This document shows, piece by piece, positions 53,292 through 63,348 of a stretch of DNA of 64,000 nt. The first letter of the stretch is position 1. Every line of letters begins with the position of its first letter. Position numbers and translations under genes: made by a program. Source of the stretch: Novosphingobium sp. 32-60-15 (GTDB taxonomy: Bacteria; Pseudomonadota; Alphaproteobacteria; Sphingomonadales; Sphingomonadaceae); NCBI RefSeq assembly GCF_002280675.1, contig NZ_NCEN01000009.1, positions 46,294-110,293 of the forward strand, in the 5' to 3' direction. The notes under the pieces were generated by a model. It saw nothing but the letters and a program-made list of their open reading frames with translations, was not told the origin of the DNA and did not search any database.

Positions 53292-54035
53292 ATGCCAAAC
53301 GTGCTTTGGGCAAATTTGGCCAGTTCGGGATTAATGCGCGTGATTGTTCAGATTGTTATCCTGGCGATGATTGCAGCCTTTCTGGGCCTGCGTCTCTACT
53401 CCGTACTCGGCCGTCGGCCCGAGCGTGATGAAGAGCCTGTGCGCCGCCGAATCGAACAGCCCGACCCTTCATCGCAGAACCGCACTGTTGCCCAACAGCC
53501 CGTGACGCCGCGCCTTGTCGAAGGTGGCGCGAATGGCAACCGTGCGCGGGAAAACGTGGCTCCGGAACCCAGCACGCTTGATAATCGCGCCGAAATCGGC
53601 GTTCGTGCGATCATCGCAGCAGACCGCCGCTTCGATCTTGCCCAGTTCCTTGCCGGTTCAAAGGGCGCTTACGGCATGATTCTCGATGCGTTTTGGCGCG
53701 CTGATAAGGAAGAGCTAAACCAACTTTGTGACGCCGATGTGTATGAAGGTTTTGCCTCGGCCATCGATGCGCGCATTGCTGCTGGTGAAACGGTCGAAGC
53801 CCGTCTGATCCGCATCGAAGAAGCCCGCATCATCGCCGCCTCACTTGAAGGTATGGTTGCGCGAATCACTGTTCGCTTTCTGGCAGACATCGCTTCGATC
53901 ACGCGTGATTCGGAAGGCCAGGTTATTGCCGGAACGCTCGACGATGCGGTTGAAACGCGTGACGTGTGGACATTCCGCCGCGATCTTACCTCAAGCGATC
54001 CCGACTGGTTGCTGGACGAAACTGACGAAGCCTGA
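53292..54035 (+). CDS. Tim44-domain (TimA-like) membrane protein
   Basis: 247 residues from ATG 53292. An N-terminal membrane helix (about 15-36) is followed by a Pro/Arg/Gln-rich linker and a Tim44-like domain (about 110-240): GAYGMILDAFWRADKEELNQLCDADVYEGF, then VRFLADIASITRDSEGQVIAG and the end DVWTFRRDLTSSDPDWLLDET. It probably sits on the cytoplasmic face of the inner membrane; in Caulobacter TimA is proposed to help membrane protein assembly. First gene of a three-gene unit. Confidence 0.92.
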   Translation: MPNVLWANLASSGLMRVIVQIVILAMIAAFLGLRLYSVLGRRPERDEEPVRRRIEQPDPSSQNRTVAQQPVTPRLVEGGANGNRARENVAPEPSTLDNRAEIGVRAIIAADRRFDLAQFLAGSKGAYGMILDAFWRADKEELNQLCDADVYEGFASAIDARIAAGETVEARLIRIEEARIIAASLEGMVARITVRFLADIASITRDSEGQVIAGTLDDAVETRDVWTFRRDLTSSDPDWLLDETDEA

Positions 54036-54089
54036 ACCAAGGCGATGCGGGGGGAAGACGTAGCCGGGAATTCTCGGCATAACCGTAGG

Positions 54090-55274
54090 ATGCTGCGTCT
54101 ATCCTTCCTGATCGCGTTTACGCTTCTGGGCAGTTGTGTTCGGCTCGTACCTGAGGGCGCAGGGCCAGCGCCCGTCCTGCCGAAGCCTGCTGTGACAGGC
54201 GCTACGGCCGCGCTGGCTGGAGTGACAACAGGGCCGCTTACCTCGGGCCTTGGCTTCAAAACAGACAATACCGCCGCAGCGCTCGGCACGTTTGTGCAAT
54301 CATGCAGCAGGCTTACGAAACGCGCTGACACATCGGGCCTGACCCGTCCTGAAGATTGGGCACCGGCCTGCGCCGCCGCAACGGCATGGCCCGCAGGCGA
54401 TGCTTCGCGCTTTTTCTCGACCTATTTCGAAACCGCTGAAGTGGGTGATGGCAACGCGTTCGTCACCGGATACTTCGAACCTGAAATTTCAGGCGTCCGC
54501 CAGCGCCAGCCCGGCTTTGACGTACCCATATACAAGCTGCCGCCAGACCTTGTCCGCGCCAAACCCGGGGATGCCCAACCGCTTCCCGATGGCCGGATGC
54601 CACTGGGCCGCTATGACGATGCGGGCGTGTTCACAGCCTACTATGACCGCGCGCAAATCGACAGCGGCGAACTGGCGGGCAATGGCCTTGAATTGGGCTG
54701 GGCAGCTGATCCTGTCGAAGTGTTCTTTTTGCAAATCCAGGGCTCTGGACGCCTGCGTGCACCCGATGGCAGCGTACTCCGCCTTGGTTTTGCAGGGCAA
54801 AATGGCCACGCTTACGTTGGCATCGGCTCAGTGATGCGCGAACGCGGCTTGATCGGCAGTGCGCCTGGCCAATATTCGGGATCGATGCAGGGCATCCAGC
54901 AATATTTGCGCGACTTTCCTGCCGAGGGCCGCGCACTGATGCGAATGAACCGCAGCTATGTGTTCTTCCGCGAATTGACCGGCGCTGGACCGGTGGGCGC
55001 GCTGAACGTTCCGATTGCGGGACGTTCGACCGTCGCGGTTGATCCGGCTTTCGTGCCTTTGGGTGCACCGGTCTGGCTGCAGCTTGACCGTAAGGACGCC
55101 AGCGGACTGTGGGTAGCGCAAGACACTGGCGGGGCCATTCGCGGCGCCAACCGTTTTGACAGTTTCTGGGGCGCAGGAGCACAAGCGCGCGAAATTGCCG
55201 GCGGGATGAGTGCGCGAGGACGTGCGCTGATCCTCCTGCCAAAGGGCACGCTGGCGCGTCTGGGCCAGCGCTGA
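54090..55274 (+). CDS. mltA: Membrane-bound lytic murein transglycosylase A
   Basis: 394 residues from ATG 54090, which gives a lipoprotein signal ending TLLGSC; the frame also has an ATG at 54045. The MltA/3D-fold domain includes AFVTGYFEPEI, VEVFFLQIQGSGRL, SYVFFRELTGAGPVGALNVP and the catalytic Asp region LWVAQDTGGAIRGANRFDSFWG. It cuts peptidoglycan glycan strands, leaving 1,6-anhydroMurNAc ends, as an outer-membrane lipoprotein. It shares one base with the smr start. Confidence 0.95.
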   Translation: MLRLSFLIAFTLLGSCVRLVPEGAGPAPVLPKPAVTGATAALAGVTTGPLTSGLGFKTDNTAAALGTFVQSCSRLTKRADTSGLTRPEDWAPACAAATAWPAGDASRFFSTYFETAEVGDGNAFVTGYFEPEISGVRQRQPGFDVPIYKLPPDLVRAKPGDAQPLPDGRMPLGRYDDAGVFTAYYDRAQIDSGELAGNGLELGWAADPVEVFFLQIQGSGRLRAPDGSVLRLGFAGQNGHAYVGIGSVMRERGLIGSAPGQYSGSMQGIQQYLRDFPAEGRALMRMNRSYVFFRELTGAGPVGALNVPIAGRSTVAVDPAFVPLGAPVWLQLDRKDASGLWVAQDTGGAIRGANRFDSFWGAGAQAREIAGGMSARGRALILLPKGTLARLGQR

Positions 55275-55840
55275 TGCGCGCGCCACGCGGCCTCTCGCCC
55301 GATGAGGCTGCGCTGTGGGAGCGGGTTGCGGCAACCATTGTCCCGCTGAACCCGGTGCGCAAGGCAAAGCCCGTGCTGGCTGAACCGGCAGCGATCCACA
55401 CGCCAGCCCAACCCAAGGCGATCAAAGGCCGCGTGCCGCAGCCGTTGCCTGCTCCGCCCCCGCCTTCGCCAATTGCCCGTCCGTTGCAAAACCACGGCCT
55501 CGATTCAACGTGGGATCGCAAGTTGGCGCGCGGATCCATCGTGCCCGATGTCACCATTGATCTTCACGGCATGAACCTTGATGCAGCGCACGGCCGGCTG
55601 AACGGAGGCATCGCACAGGCCCTGGCCATGGGATCACGCGTGATCCTGCTGATCGCGGGCAAGCCCCGCCCGCATGATGAGCATGACGCGCGCGGATCGC
55701 GACGCGGGGTAATCCGCGCAAAGCTGCTCGACTGGCTGGCGCATAGCCCACACGCGCGCAATATTGCCGCTGTCCGCCCTGCTCAACCGCGCCACGGCGG
55801 CGCGGGCGCGGTCTACATCGTGCTCAGGAAAGCGCGCTAA
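55274..55840 (+). CDS. Smr-domain protein
   Basis: 188 residues. A Pro/Ala-rich N-terminal half precedes a Smr domain (about 93-185): VPDVTIDLHGMNLDAAHGRL (LDLHG motif), RVILLIAGKPR and the end GGAGAVYIVLRKAR. Smr domains nick branched DNA or RNA; the conserved His in DLHG is present. Its 3' end overlaps the dapE 3' end by 17 bases on the opposite strand. Confidence 0.9.
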   Translation: MRAPRGLSPDEAALWERVAATIVPLNPVRKAKPVLAEPAAIHTPAQPKAIKGRVPQPLPAPPPPSPIARPLQNHGLDSTWDRKLARGSIVPDVTIDLHGMNLDAAHGRLNGGIAQALAMGSRVILLIAGKPRPHDEHDARGSRRGVIRAKLLDWLAHSPHARNIAAVRPAQPRHGGAGAVYIVLRKAR

Positions 55841-56945
55841 TAGCGATTCGCGTGTAGATTCGCTGGAGAACATGCAAATCCGCCATCGCCACCGCCTCGT
55901 CGGTTTTGTGCATGGTTGCGTTACACAGACCGAATTCGACCACAGGGCAAACCGCGCGCAAGAACCGCGCATCTGATGTGCCGCCGCTGGTCGACAATTC
56001 AGGATTGAGGCCCGTTTCGGCTTTTACGGCATCGGCAATGATCGTGGAAAACGCACCGGGAAGCGTGATGAAGCTTTCGCCCGAAATGACCGCGCGCACC
56101 TCACCTTTGTGGCGGCGCGCGATTTCTTCAACCATGGCGACCAGCGTTGTCCCCGAATGCTGATCGTTGAAGCGGACAGAAATCCGCGCGCGGGCTTCGG
56201 CCGGGATCACGTTCGTGGCCATGTTGCCCACTTCAAGATCGGTCACTTCAAGGTTCGATGGCTGGAACCACTTGGTCCCGCCATCAAGCACCAGCGCGTC
56301 GAGTTCTGCCAGCAGCGCGATCAGGCGCGGGATGGGGTTATCGGCAAGGTGCGGATAGGCAACGTGGCCTTGCGCGCCCTTGCACGTGATCCACATATTG
56401 ACCGAGCCGCGCCGCCCAATCTTCACCATATCGCCCAACCGGTGAACGGACGTAGGCTCACCCACTAGACAAAAGTCCGGCTCGGCTTTGAGTTCCCGGA
56501 TCAATTCGATCAAGGGCACGGTGCCAAAGCGCGCGGGGCCTTCTTCATCGCCAGTGATTATGAAGCTGAGCGTACCCGCCTCTGCCGGAACATCAGCCAC
56601 CGCCGCTACCATCGCCGCGATGGAACCTTTCATGTCCACCGCCCCGCGTCCGTAAAGCAGTTCGCCCCGGCGTTCGGCTTTGAAAGGGCCAGACGTCCAG
56701 CCCTCGCCCGCAGGCACGACATCAAGGTGTCCTGCAAAAGCGAAGTGCCGCGACCCTTCAGGGCCTTGGCGGATTGCGAACATGTTCTCCACCGGTCCGT
56801 CCGGCGCCTCACCGGCAACGAACCGGTGAATGGTAAAGCCAAGTGGTTCCAGCATGGCGGCAAGGCAATCAAACACCGCGCCGGTCGCTGGCGTAACGCT
56901 CTCGCAATCGATCAACTGTTCGGCAAGAAGGACAGGATCAAACAT
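55824..56945 (-). CDS. dapE: Succinyl-diaminopimelate desuccinylase
   Basis: 373 residues from ATG 56945 (a TTG lies just before). An M20 dizinc peptidase fold: FAGHLDVVPAG (His, catalytic Asp), GRGAVDMKGSIAAM (bridging Asp), GDEEGPARFG (catalytic Glu and metal Glu), a late His in ATMHKTDE. It frees L,L-diaminopimelate for lysine and peptidoglycan. The start shares one base with the stop of the upstream GST gene. Confidence 0.96.
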   Translation of the reverse strand: MFDPVLLAEQLIDCESVTPATGAVFDCLAAMLEPLGFTIHRFVAGEAPDGPVENMFAIRQGPEGSRHFAFAGHLDVVPAGEGWTSGPFKAERRGELLYGRGAVDMKGSIAAMVAAVADVPAEAGTLSFIITGDEEGPARFGTVPLIELIRELKAEPDFCLVGEPTSVHRLGDMVKIGRRGSVNMWITCKGAQGHVAYPHLADNPIPRLIALLAELDALVLDGGTKWFQPSNLEVTDLEVGNMATNVIPAEARARISVRFNDQHSGTTLVAMVEEIARRHKGEVRAVISGESFITLPGAFSTIIADAVKAETGLNPELSTSGGTSDARFLRAVCPVVEFGLCNATMHKTDEAVAMADLHVLQRIYTRIAISALS

Positions 56946-57607
56946 CAAACGGTAGCCTCTTCAAAGTGTTCGATCACCCAGTCTTCAGCCTCGGCTGCGT
57001 TGACCCACGTCTGCATCCAGTCGTGCGTCCAGACTGCGTCCATATAGGCCAGCGCAAAGCCGGGAACTCTGACACCATAGGTCATGAAGCGTGAAACGAC
57101 CGGCGCGTAGATGATGTCAGCTGCACCAAACGCGCCAAACAGGAAAGGGCCGCCATCGCCGAAACGCGCGCGCGCTTCGGCCCAAAGACCAAGGATGCGT
57201 ACGATATCGGCGCGCACTTCAGGCGAAATGGGAAAGCCTTCAACACGTTTGCGGATGTTCATCGGCAGGTGGCGGCGCAACGGCAGATAGCCAGAGTGCA
57301 TTTCGGCGGCCATGGAACGCGCCATTGCCCGCGCCGCGTCGTCCTTGGGCCAGAAACGGTCACGCCCTACCTTGTCGGCAAGGTAATCGATGATCGCAAG
57401 GCTGTCCCAAACAACCACATCGCCGTCCCACAAGATCGGCACTTTGCCTGATGACGGGGCGAGGCTTTCATCACGGCGCGCGTCACCCCAAGCCTTGCCA
57501 TAGAGCGGGATGACAGCTTCATCAAAGGCGAGGCCGGACTGCTTTGCAGCCAGCCAACCGCGCAAGGACCAGCTTGAGTAGTTTTTGTTGCCGATGATGA
57601 GCTTCAT
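56945..57607 (-). CDS. Glutathione S-transferase family protein
   Basis: 220 residues from ATG 57607. The N-terminal thioredoxin-like half has NKNYSSWSLRGWLA (Ser/Tyr region), KVPILWDGDVVVWDSLAIIDYLAD (SNAIL/TRAIL-like block); the C-terminal half is helical, with FGAADIIYAPVVSRFMTYGV. It may conjugate GSH to electrophiles. It lies between engB and dapE, where many alphaproteobacteria have argB. Confidence 0.9.
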   Translation of the reverse strand: MKLIIGNKNYSSWSLRGWLAAKQSGLAFDEAVIPLYGKAWGDARRDESLAPSSGKVPILWDGDVVVWDSLAIIDYLADKVGRDRFWPKDDAARAMARSMAAEMHSGYLPLRRHLPMNIRKRVEGFPISPEVRADIVRILGLWAEARARFGDGGPFLFGAFGAADIIYAPVVSRFMTYGVRVPGFALAYMDAVWTHDWMQTWVNAAEAEDWVIEHFEEATV

Positions 57608-57710
57608 CGCATTTGCCCTGTACCGTTTCGACGCCGCGTAGCCGTTCAGGTTCGCAGTGTCGAGGCTGAACAGATTTGCACTGCCCAGAGCGGCAATTGC
57701 GGGCGAAAGC

Positions 57711-58397
57711 TTAAATCTCGCTGTCGGCCAGAACGGCGGCGCGCAATTCTTCGATGCCCATTTTCTTTTCCGATGAAGTGACCAGCACTTCGGGATAGGC
57801 GGCGGTGCGTTTGCGCGCGGCGGCAAGCGTTTCGGTATAGACCTGATCAAGTTCGCTGGCCTTGATCTTGTCAGCCTTGGTCAGGACGACGCGATAGCCG
57901 ACTGCGGCCTCGTCCAGCATTTTCATCATTTCGGTATCGACGTCTTTGATGCCGTGGCGGGCATCGATCAACAGCAGCGCACGTTTGAGAACAACGCGGC
58001 CACGCAGAAAATCGCGCACCAGTTTGCGCCATTGCTCCACTACCTTAGGCGGAGCCTTGGCAAAGCCGTAACCAGGCATATCGACCAGACGCAGGAGTGT
58101 AGGATCGCCCACTTCGAAGAAGTTGAGCTCCTGCGTGCGGCCCGGCGTAACCGAGGTACGCGCAATGGATTTGCGACCCGTCAGAGCATTGAGCAGCGAC
58201 GATTTCCCGACGTTCGACCGGCCCGCAAAGGCAATTTCGGGCACATCGGGATCGGGCAGGAAGTGCAACGCGGGCGCAGATTTAAGGAATTCGATGCGGC
58301 CTGCAAACAACAGGCGCGCCCGTTCGATCAACTCTGCCTTGACCGCAGCGTTGGCTGCCAGTTCGCGGGCGTCGGGTTGGATATCTTCTGGGTTCAA
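57711..58397 (-). CDS. engB: Ribosome biogenesis GTPase EngB (YsxC/YihA)
   Basis: 228 residues from TTG 58397, which overlaps the yidC stop (TTGA). G1 [10 protein letters not shown]3 DMPGYGFA, G4 TKADK and G5 SSEKK are all present; the N-terminal 40 residues are the usual alphaproteobacterial extension. It is needed for large-subunit assembly. It sits in the conserved rpmH-rnpA-yidD-yidC-engB order. Confidence 0.95.
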   Translation of the reverse strand: MNPEDIQPDARELAANAAVKAELIERARLLFAGRIEFLKSAPALHFLPDPDVPEIAFAGRSNVGKSSLLNALTGRKSIARTSVTPGRTQELNFFEVGDPTLLRLVDMPGYGFAKAPPKVVEQWRKLVRDFLRGRVVLKRALLLIDARHGIKDVDTEMMKMLDEAAVGYRVVLTKADKIKASELDQVYTETLAAARKRTAAYPEVLVTSSEKKMGIEELRAAVLADSEI

Positions 58398-60181
58398 GGT
58401 GTTTTCGGCTTCCGTGTGGAAGCAGCCTTCTGTTCGCGGGTGACGGCGCGATTGACGTCCGTCTGGTCCTTGTCAGCTTGCGCCTTTAACTGCGGGTGCT
58501 TGCTGTAAAGGTACTTTTGCTGGGCGATGGTCAACAGGTTCGAGGTGATCCAGTAAAGCAAAAGCCCTGCGGCAAATGGTGCCATGACGAACATCATGAT
58601 CCACGGCATGATCGAAAAGATCTGCTGCTGTGCGGGGTCCATCGCCGCGGGCTGAAGCTTGAATTGCAGCCACATGGTGATGCCAAGCAGGATTGCCAGA
58701 ACGCCGATGGCGAGGAAGCTGGGGGGATCAAACGGCAGCAGGCCGAACAGATTGAGGATGTGCGCAGGATCGGGCGCGGACAAATCCTTGATCCACAAAA
58801 CGAACGGCTGATGGCGCATTTCTATGGTCAGCGTCAGCACTTTATAAAGCGCGAAGAACACCGGAATTTGCAGGAAGATTGGCAGGCAACCCGCAAGCGG
58901 ATTGACCTTTTCTTCCTTGTACAGTTCCATGATCTTCTGCTGCTGCGTCTGCTTGTCATCCTTGTAGCGTTCTTGCAGTGCCTTCATTTTGGGCTGCAAT
59001 GCGCGCATGGCGGCCATGGAGGCGAACTGGCGCTGTGCGATCGGGAACATCACGCCGCGCACCACCAGCGTGAGCAGGATGATGGCTAGGCCGAAGTTGC
59101 CGACTTTGTTGAAGATCGAATCGAGCAGCCAGAAAATCGGCTTTTCAAACCATGAGAACCAGCCCCAATCGATCGAGAAACTGAAGTTGGAAACGCCAGC
59201 CGCTTCATACTTTTCGAGAACCGAGTTTTCCTTTGCACCGGCGAACAAGCGGACAGTCTGTGACTGCACCTTGCCCGGAGCGACCGACACCGTGGGATAG
59301 ATCAGATCAGCGCGATAGATGCCTTTGCCGAGCGCGCGGAAAGCGGCCTCTGCCTTGGCACCGGCATCGGGGATGAGCGCCGAAAGCCAATAGATGTCGG
59401 TAAAGCCGATCCAGTTGGACACGCCCTTAAGCGCGATGGCACCACCCGGCGCTTCGGCCACGGTCGAATAGTTATTGTCAAAATTCACCGAGCCATCAAA
59501 CGCGCCGATAGGGCCTGAATGGAGCTGCCAGGTGTCAATGCTCGACGTTTTTTCCGTGCGATTGACCAGCGCGAAGGGGCGCACGACCACGGCCGCAGGG
59601 CCGGTGTTAGCAACACTTTGGGTTGCAGTGATCATGTAATCCGCATCGATGGCATAGCGAATCGTGTAGGTCTGACCGGTCGTATTGCTCCAGCGAAGCG
59701 TGACCGGCGTTTGCGGTGTCAGCTTTGTGCCTTCGGCGGTCCACATCGTTTTGGCGTCAGGGGCAGCGACGCCTTCACCCACCCAGCCGATCTGGGCAAA
59801 GTGTTGCGCGGGGGTTCCGGCGGGCGAAAACAGGCGCACCGGCGCGCTGGATTTATCGACCGTTTCACGATGACGGGCCATCGAAACGTCATCGACAAGC
59901 GCGCCCATCAGGTTGATCGAACCTTTGAGGCCCGGCGCATCAATAATGACGCGGTGACCAGCGGCGAGTTCGGCGCGCAAGTCTTTCTTTTCAAGCGCAA
60001 CGTCGGCAGCGTTCAGCAAGCCACCTTCGCGCCCGGGCTTGGCGGCTGCGGCCGGTGCCGAAGCTGCGGCCACGGGGCGCTTGGCTGCTTGCGGATAGAA
60101 CCAGCTCATTGCCGATTCCCACCCCAGCAACAGCAGGCCGGTAAGCACCACAGCCAGAATGATATTGCGCTGATTCTGCAC
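58394..60181 (-). CDS. yidC: Membrane protein insertase YidC
   Basis: 595 residues, GTG start. An N-terminal helix (about 7-23) is followed by a large periplasmic beta domain (about 60-340) and the five-helix core (about 360-575) with [41 protein letters not shown] and [24 protein letters not shown] (read in parts). The basic C-terminal tail binds the ribosome. It inserts membrane proteins with or without SecYEG. Confidence 0.97.
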   Translation of the reverse strand: MQNQRNIILAVVLTGLLLLGWESAMSWFYPQAAKRPVAAASAPAAAAKPGREGGLLNAADVALEKKDLRAELAAGHRVIIDAPGLKGSINLMGALVDDVSMARHRETVDKSSAPVRLFSPAGTPAQHFAQIGWVGEGVAAPDAKTMWTAEGTKLTPQTPVTLRWSNTTGQTYTIRYAIDADYMITATQSVANTGPAAVVVRPFALVNRTEKTSSIDTWQLHSGPIGAFDGSVNFDNNYSTVAEAPGGAIALKGVSNWIGFTDIYWLSALIPDAGAKAEAAFRALGKGIYRADLIYPTVSVAPGKVQSQTVRLFAGAKENSVLEKYEAAGVSNFSFSIDWGWFSWFEKPIFWLLDSIFNKVGNFGLAIILLTLVVRGVMFPIAQRQFASMAAMRALQPKMKALQERYKDDKQTQQQKIMELYKEEKVNPLAGCLPIFLQIPVFFALYKVLTLTIEMRHQPFVLWIKDLSAPDPAHILNLFGLLPFDPPSFLAIGVLAILLGITMWLQFKLQPAAMDPAQQQIFSIMPWIMMFVMAPFAAGLLLYWITSNLLTIAQQKYLYSKHPQLKAQADKDQTDVNRAVTREQKAASTRKPKTP

Positions 60182-60261
60182 CGTGTTCGCGTCCTGTCAG
60201 TCAAATGCCGCGCAAGCGCAGCCCGTAATTATGTTCGCAGGACAGGCTTACGGCTCGGGCC

Positions 60262-60471
60262 TTACGGAACCGGATCGTAGCCGTGCCCACCCCACGGATG
60301 GCAGCGCAATAGCCGCTTCGTCGCCAGCCAGCCACCCTTAATCGCGCCATGCTTTTCAACCGCCTCAATCGCATATTGCGAACATGATGGGCTGTAGCGA
60401 CACGATGGCGGTAGAATCCGTGATGGGCCAAGTTGCCAGCCCCGCGCAATCAGGATGAGCAGGCGCTTCAC
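60262..60471 (-). CDS. yidD: Membrane protein insertion efficiency factor YidD
   Basis: 69 residues, GTG 60471 overlapping the rnpA stop (GTGA). The family signature [20 protein letters not shown] and the end [16 protein letters not shown] are complete, with the conserved Cys set. It helps YidC insert membrane proteins. It is one of four tightly packed genes, rpmH-rnpA-yidD-yidC. Confidence 0.96.
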   Translation of the reverse strand: MKRLLILIARGWQLGPSRILPPSCRYSPSCSQYAIEAVEKHGAIKGGWLATKRLLRCHPWGGHGYDPVP

Positions 60472-60860
60472 TTGCGCGGCTTGCCAGAATGTGGGCGTTT
60501 GCGCGGAGCATCACCTTTGCCATCTGCTGCACGCGAAAGCGCAATGGCCAACTCGCTGCGCAAAGCGGCAAAATCGCGCTCGAGCCCGCCTTCGCGGCCA
60601 ATCAGCACATGGTCAGCGCCGTGAATGCCAGCGTCTGGCAAGGCTTCTCGCAAAAGCGCACGAAAACGGCGTTTCATGCGGTTGCGAACAACCGCGTTGC
60701 CAATCTTTTTCGTGACGGTTACGCCAAAGCGCAGATCGGCTTCGGCAGCGGGCACCGTATCACGGTTTACCAACAGCACGAATCCGGGCCTTGCGACCCG
60801 GATTCCGCGATTGGCGGCAACAAAGTCCGCCCGTTTCCGAATAGTGGCGATTCGGGTCAT
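60468..60860 (-). CDS. rnpA: Ribonuclease P protein component
   Basis: 130 residues. The RNR motif [19 protein letters not shown] (about 49-67) is intact, with [13 protein letters not shown] at the start. It binds the RNase P RNA to mature tRNA 5' ends. A basic, Lys/Arg-rich tail follows. It lies 38 bases downstream of rpmH. Confidence 0.95.
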   Translation of the reverse strand: MTRIATIRKRADFVAANRGIRVARPGFVLLVNRDTVPAAEADLRFGVTVTKKIGNAVVRNRMKRRFRALLREALPDAGIHGADHVLIGREGGLERDFAALRSELAIALSRAADGKGDAPRKRPHSGKPRK

Positions 60861-60898
60861 CCCCGGGACCGCACTGTCCGGAAGGTTTTCGGCTGCGA

Positions 60899-61033
60899 TC
60901 AGGCCGACAGTTTCTTGCGGCCGCGCGAACGGCGGGCTGCAAGAATCTTGCGGCCACCCGGGGTAGCCGAACGGGTGCGGAAGCCGTGACGGCGGGCACG
61001 CACGAGGTTGCTTGGCTGGAAAGTGCGCTTCAT
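60899..61033 (-). CDS. rpmH: Ribosomal protein bL34
   Basis: 44 residues: [19 protein letters not shown], then [25 protein letters not shown] in two parts, the standard bL34. It is a small basic large-subunit protein. First gene of the yidC unit; a good promoter lies upstream. Confidence 0.97.
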   Translation of the reverse strand: MKRTFQPSNLVRARRHGFRTRSATPGGRKILAARRSRGRKKLSA

Positions 61034-61109
61034 CTGTTTGCTCTTCTCATTAAAATCGGTGAACAGGCGAACATCGCCGCAAGTGCGACGTGCCGGAATC
61101 AGGCTGTGG

Positions 61110-61138
61110 CCGATAGGCGAAGCCCCGCAAGGCGTCAA
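61110..61138 (-). promoter_or_regulatory. Promoter of rpmH operon
   Basis: On the minus strand TTGACG (plus 61133-61138), exactly 17 bases, then TATCGG (plus 61110-61115), about 77 bases before the rpmH ATG. The -35 is the strong alphaproteobacterial form. Confidence 0.5.
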
Positions 61139-61207
61139 CCCTGTGACAGAAGGATCAATCAGTTCAACGCGTTGCGGCAATGCCTTGGAAGGTTTACGGA
61201 CCGCGAT

Positions 61208-62530
61208 ATGAACATCAGGAGCGAATCCGGGCAGTCCCTCCCCCAACTGCGCTGGTACCAGCGCGCGCCGCGCATCCCCACATTGGCGCTGTTTGGCGTT
61301 GTTGCGCTGGCACTTCTTGGCACTTTCGCGCTGATTCTCGCCACGGTGAACGCCGAACGCATTCAGCGCGAACAGGCTGTGCGGACGAGCGGCATAATCG
61401 CGACGCTTGATGTCATCGTGCGCGCAACGATGAGTGGGGAAACCGGGCAGCGCGGCTATTTCATCACCAGCGATACGCGCTATCTTGCGCCCTATCTTGA
61501 GGGGCAGGCGCAATATGCTGCTGGAATGGCACGGTTGCGCGAACAGATGGGCGATGATCTGCCGCCCGACCAGGCGCAATTGTTAGCCGGAATTTCACGG
61601 TTGGGCGACGCCAAGTGGGTCGAAATGTCGGACGTGGTGGGATTGGTCAAAGAGCGCCGCATTCCTGATGCCCACGCGCGCATGCTGTCTGATGAAGGCC
61701 AATTGGCAATGCAGGGCCTGCGCCGGTCGGTGGCGCAGTTGGAAAGCATCGAACAGGTCAGGTTGGACCGCGCGGCGCTTGCTGCGGCTACCGCAGAGGC
61801 GCGCATTGTGCCATCGCTTGCGGCGCTGTTCGTGGTCATAGTCTGCGCGTTGGCGCTGGGCTTGTGGCAAGCGGTGCGCAAGGCCGAGGCGGAAGCCATG
61901 GCGGAAGGTGCCGCTGCGATTGCCGAAGCTAGGGACCGCGCAGATTTGCTGGCCAAGGAATTGAATCACCGCGTTAAAAACCTGTTCGCGGTGATTTTGG
62001 CCATCGTCAAGATGTCGGCCCGGGGGGACGCGGCGGCGGCGCCTGCGGTTGATCGGATCGCCAAACGCATTCACGCTTTGGTGACCGCGCATGAAGTGAC
62101 GCAGGGCACTGGACAGGACCAAACGGTCGATTTTGCGGACTTGATCGCCAAAGTTATCGCGCCCTACCAGTCCAGCAGCGAACGCTGTGAATTGTCGGGC
62201 GGGGCATTGGTGCTGCCTGGGCGTCATGCGGTGCCGCTGGGGCTTGTTCTGCACGAACTGGTGACGAACGCCGTCAAATATGGCGCATGGTCACAACCGG
62301 GCGGGTTGTTGCGCGTGAGTTGGGAATGCACAGATGGCCGGGCGCGCGTGTTGTGGGAAGAAATTGGCACGGCCGCTGGCGGCGCAAAGCCAGAAGTTGG
62401 GCGCGAAGGCTTTGGCTCGGCACTGATCCGTTCGTCCGAGCGCCAGTTGAACGGCACGATTACCCGAAGCTTTGGCGATCAGGGCATCGTGGTGGAAATG
62501 GCTTTCCCGCTGGAGGGGGACGCGGGCTGA
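61208..62530 (+). CDS. CHASE3-HWE family sensor histidine kinase
   Basis: 440 residues from ATG 61208; the open frame continues upstream without a better start. A membrane helix (about 26-48), a CHASE3 sensing domain (about 55-195; [18 protein letters not shown] is its signature) and a second helix (about 200-222) precede an HWE kinase core: His254 in [22 protein letters not shown] (N box) and RVSWE (WxE). It would autophosphorylate and pass phosphate to an unlinked regulator. It is divergent from rpmH. Confidence 0.9.
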   Translation: MNIRSESGQSLPQLRWYQRAPRIPTLALFGVVALALLGTFALILATVNAERIQREQAVRTSGIIATLDVIVRATMSGETGQRGYFITSDTRYLAPYLEGQAQYAAGMARLREQMGDDLPPDQAQLLAGISRLGDAKWVEMSDVVGLVKERRIPDAHARMLSDEGQLAMQGLRRSVAQLESIEQVRLDRAALAAATAEARIVPSLAALFVVIVCALALGLWQAVRKAEAEAMAEGAAAIAEARDRADLLAKELNHRVKNLFAVILAIVKMSARGDAAAAPAVDRIAKRIHALVTAHEVTQGTGQDQTVDFADLIAKVIAPYQSSSERCELSGGALVLPGRHAVPLGLVLHELVTNAVKYGAWSQPGGLLRVSWECTDGRARVLWEEIGTAAGGAKPEVGREGFGSALIRSSERQLNGTITRSFGDQGIVVEMAFPLEGDAG

Positions 62531-62565
62531 GGTTTACCGGCCGCAAGGAACTTGCGCGATATTGA

Positions 62566-63288
62566 TTAGCGATAGACGCAAGCGTCAAGCGCTTCGTTCT
62601 TTACCACGGCCACGCGTCGCGCGATGGAATTGCCGTGGCGACGGGTAAAGCCACCCGCACCGTTCACTTCGCGCTTCTTGGGTTGCGGTAGAACGGCAGC
62701 GATACGCGCTGCTTCAACCGGGCTGAGTTTGCGCGCGCTTTTGCCGTAGTAGCGCTGCGCACCTGCTTCGACGCCGTATGTACCAATGCCGGTTTCGGCA
62801 ACATTGAGGTAGACCTCCATGATCCGGCGCTTGCCCCAGATCGTTTCGATAAGGACGGTGTACCAAGCCTCAAGCGCTTTGCGCACATAACCACCGTTTT
62901 GCCATAAAAACACATTCTTTGCGGTTTGCTGGCTGATGGTGGAACCACCGCGAATGCGCCCGCCTTTGGCGTTGCGTTTGAACGCCTGCATGATTGCATC
63001 CTGATCAAAACCACCGTGGACGCAGAACTTGCCATCTTCTCCCGATATGACCGCAGCCACCATATCGCGGTCAATATCTTCAAGCGCGGTCCAGTCTTTT
63101 GTTATCGGATTATCGTCCATCACCATGGTCAAGGTAATGGGCACCGGCACGAATTTATAAATTACCACTTGCGCGACCGAGAGGAACAGGAACGCCGCCA
63201 CCCAGCGCGCGATAAACCAGCCGATCCGGCCAAACAGCCCCGACGAGCGATTCACAGTTGAGCGCGGCAAGGCCTGATCGTTGTTCAT
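62566..63288 (-). CDS. mtgA: Monofunctional biosynthetic peptidoglycan transglycosylase
   Basis: 240 residues from ATG 63288. One N-terminal membrane helix (about 21-43) precedes a GT51 domain: AVISGEDGKFCVHGGFD (catalytic Glu), GGSTISQQTAKNVFLW and RRIMEVYLNVAETGIGTYGVEAGAQRYYGKSA (read in parts). It polymerises lipid II into glycan strands, with no transpeptidase domain. Divergent or downstream of the Crp-type gene. Confidence 0.95.
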   Translation of the reverse strand: MNNDQALPRSTVNRSSGLFGRIGWFIARWVAAFLFLSVAQVVIYKFVPVPITLTMVMDDNPITKDWTALEDIDRDMVAAVISGEDGKFCVHGGFDQDAIMQAFKRNAKGGRIRGGSTISQQTAKNVFLWQNGGYVRKALEAWYTVLIETIWGKRRIMEVYLNVAETGIGTYGVEAGAQRYYGKSARKLSPVEAARIAAVLPQPKKREVNGAGGFTRRHGNSIARRVAVVKNEALDACVYR

Positions 63289-63348
63289 ACGCGCCAAAAC
63301 TATTCGCAAATGTACCGGTGTGGCAATGCCCTCTATAGAGGCCTTCAA

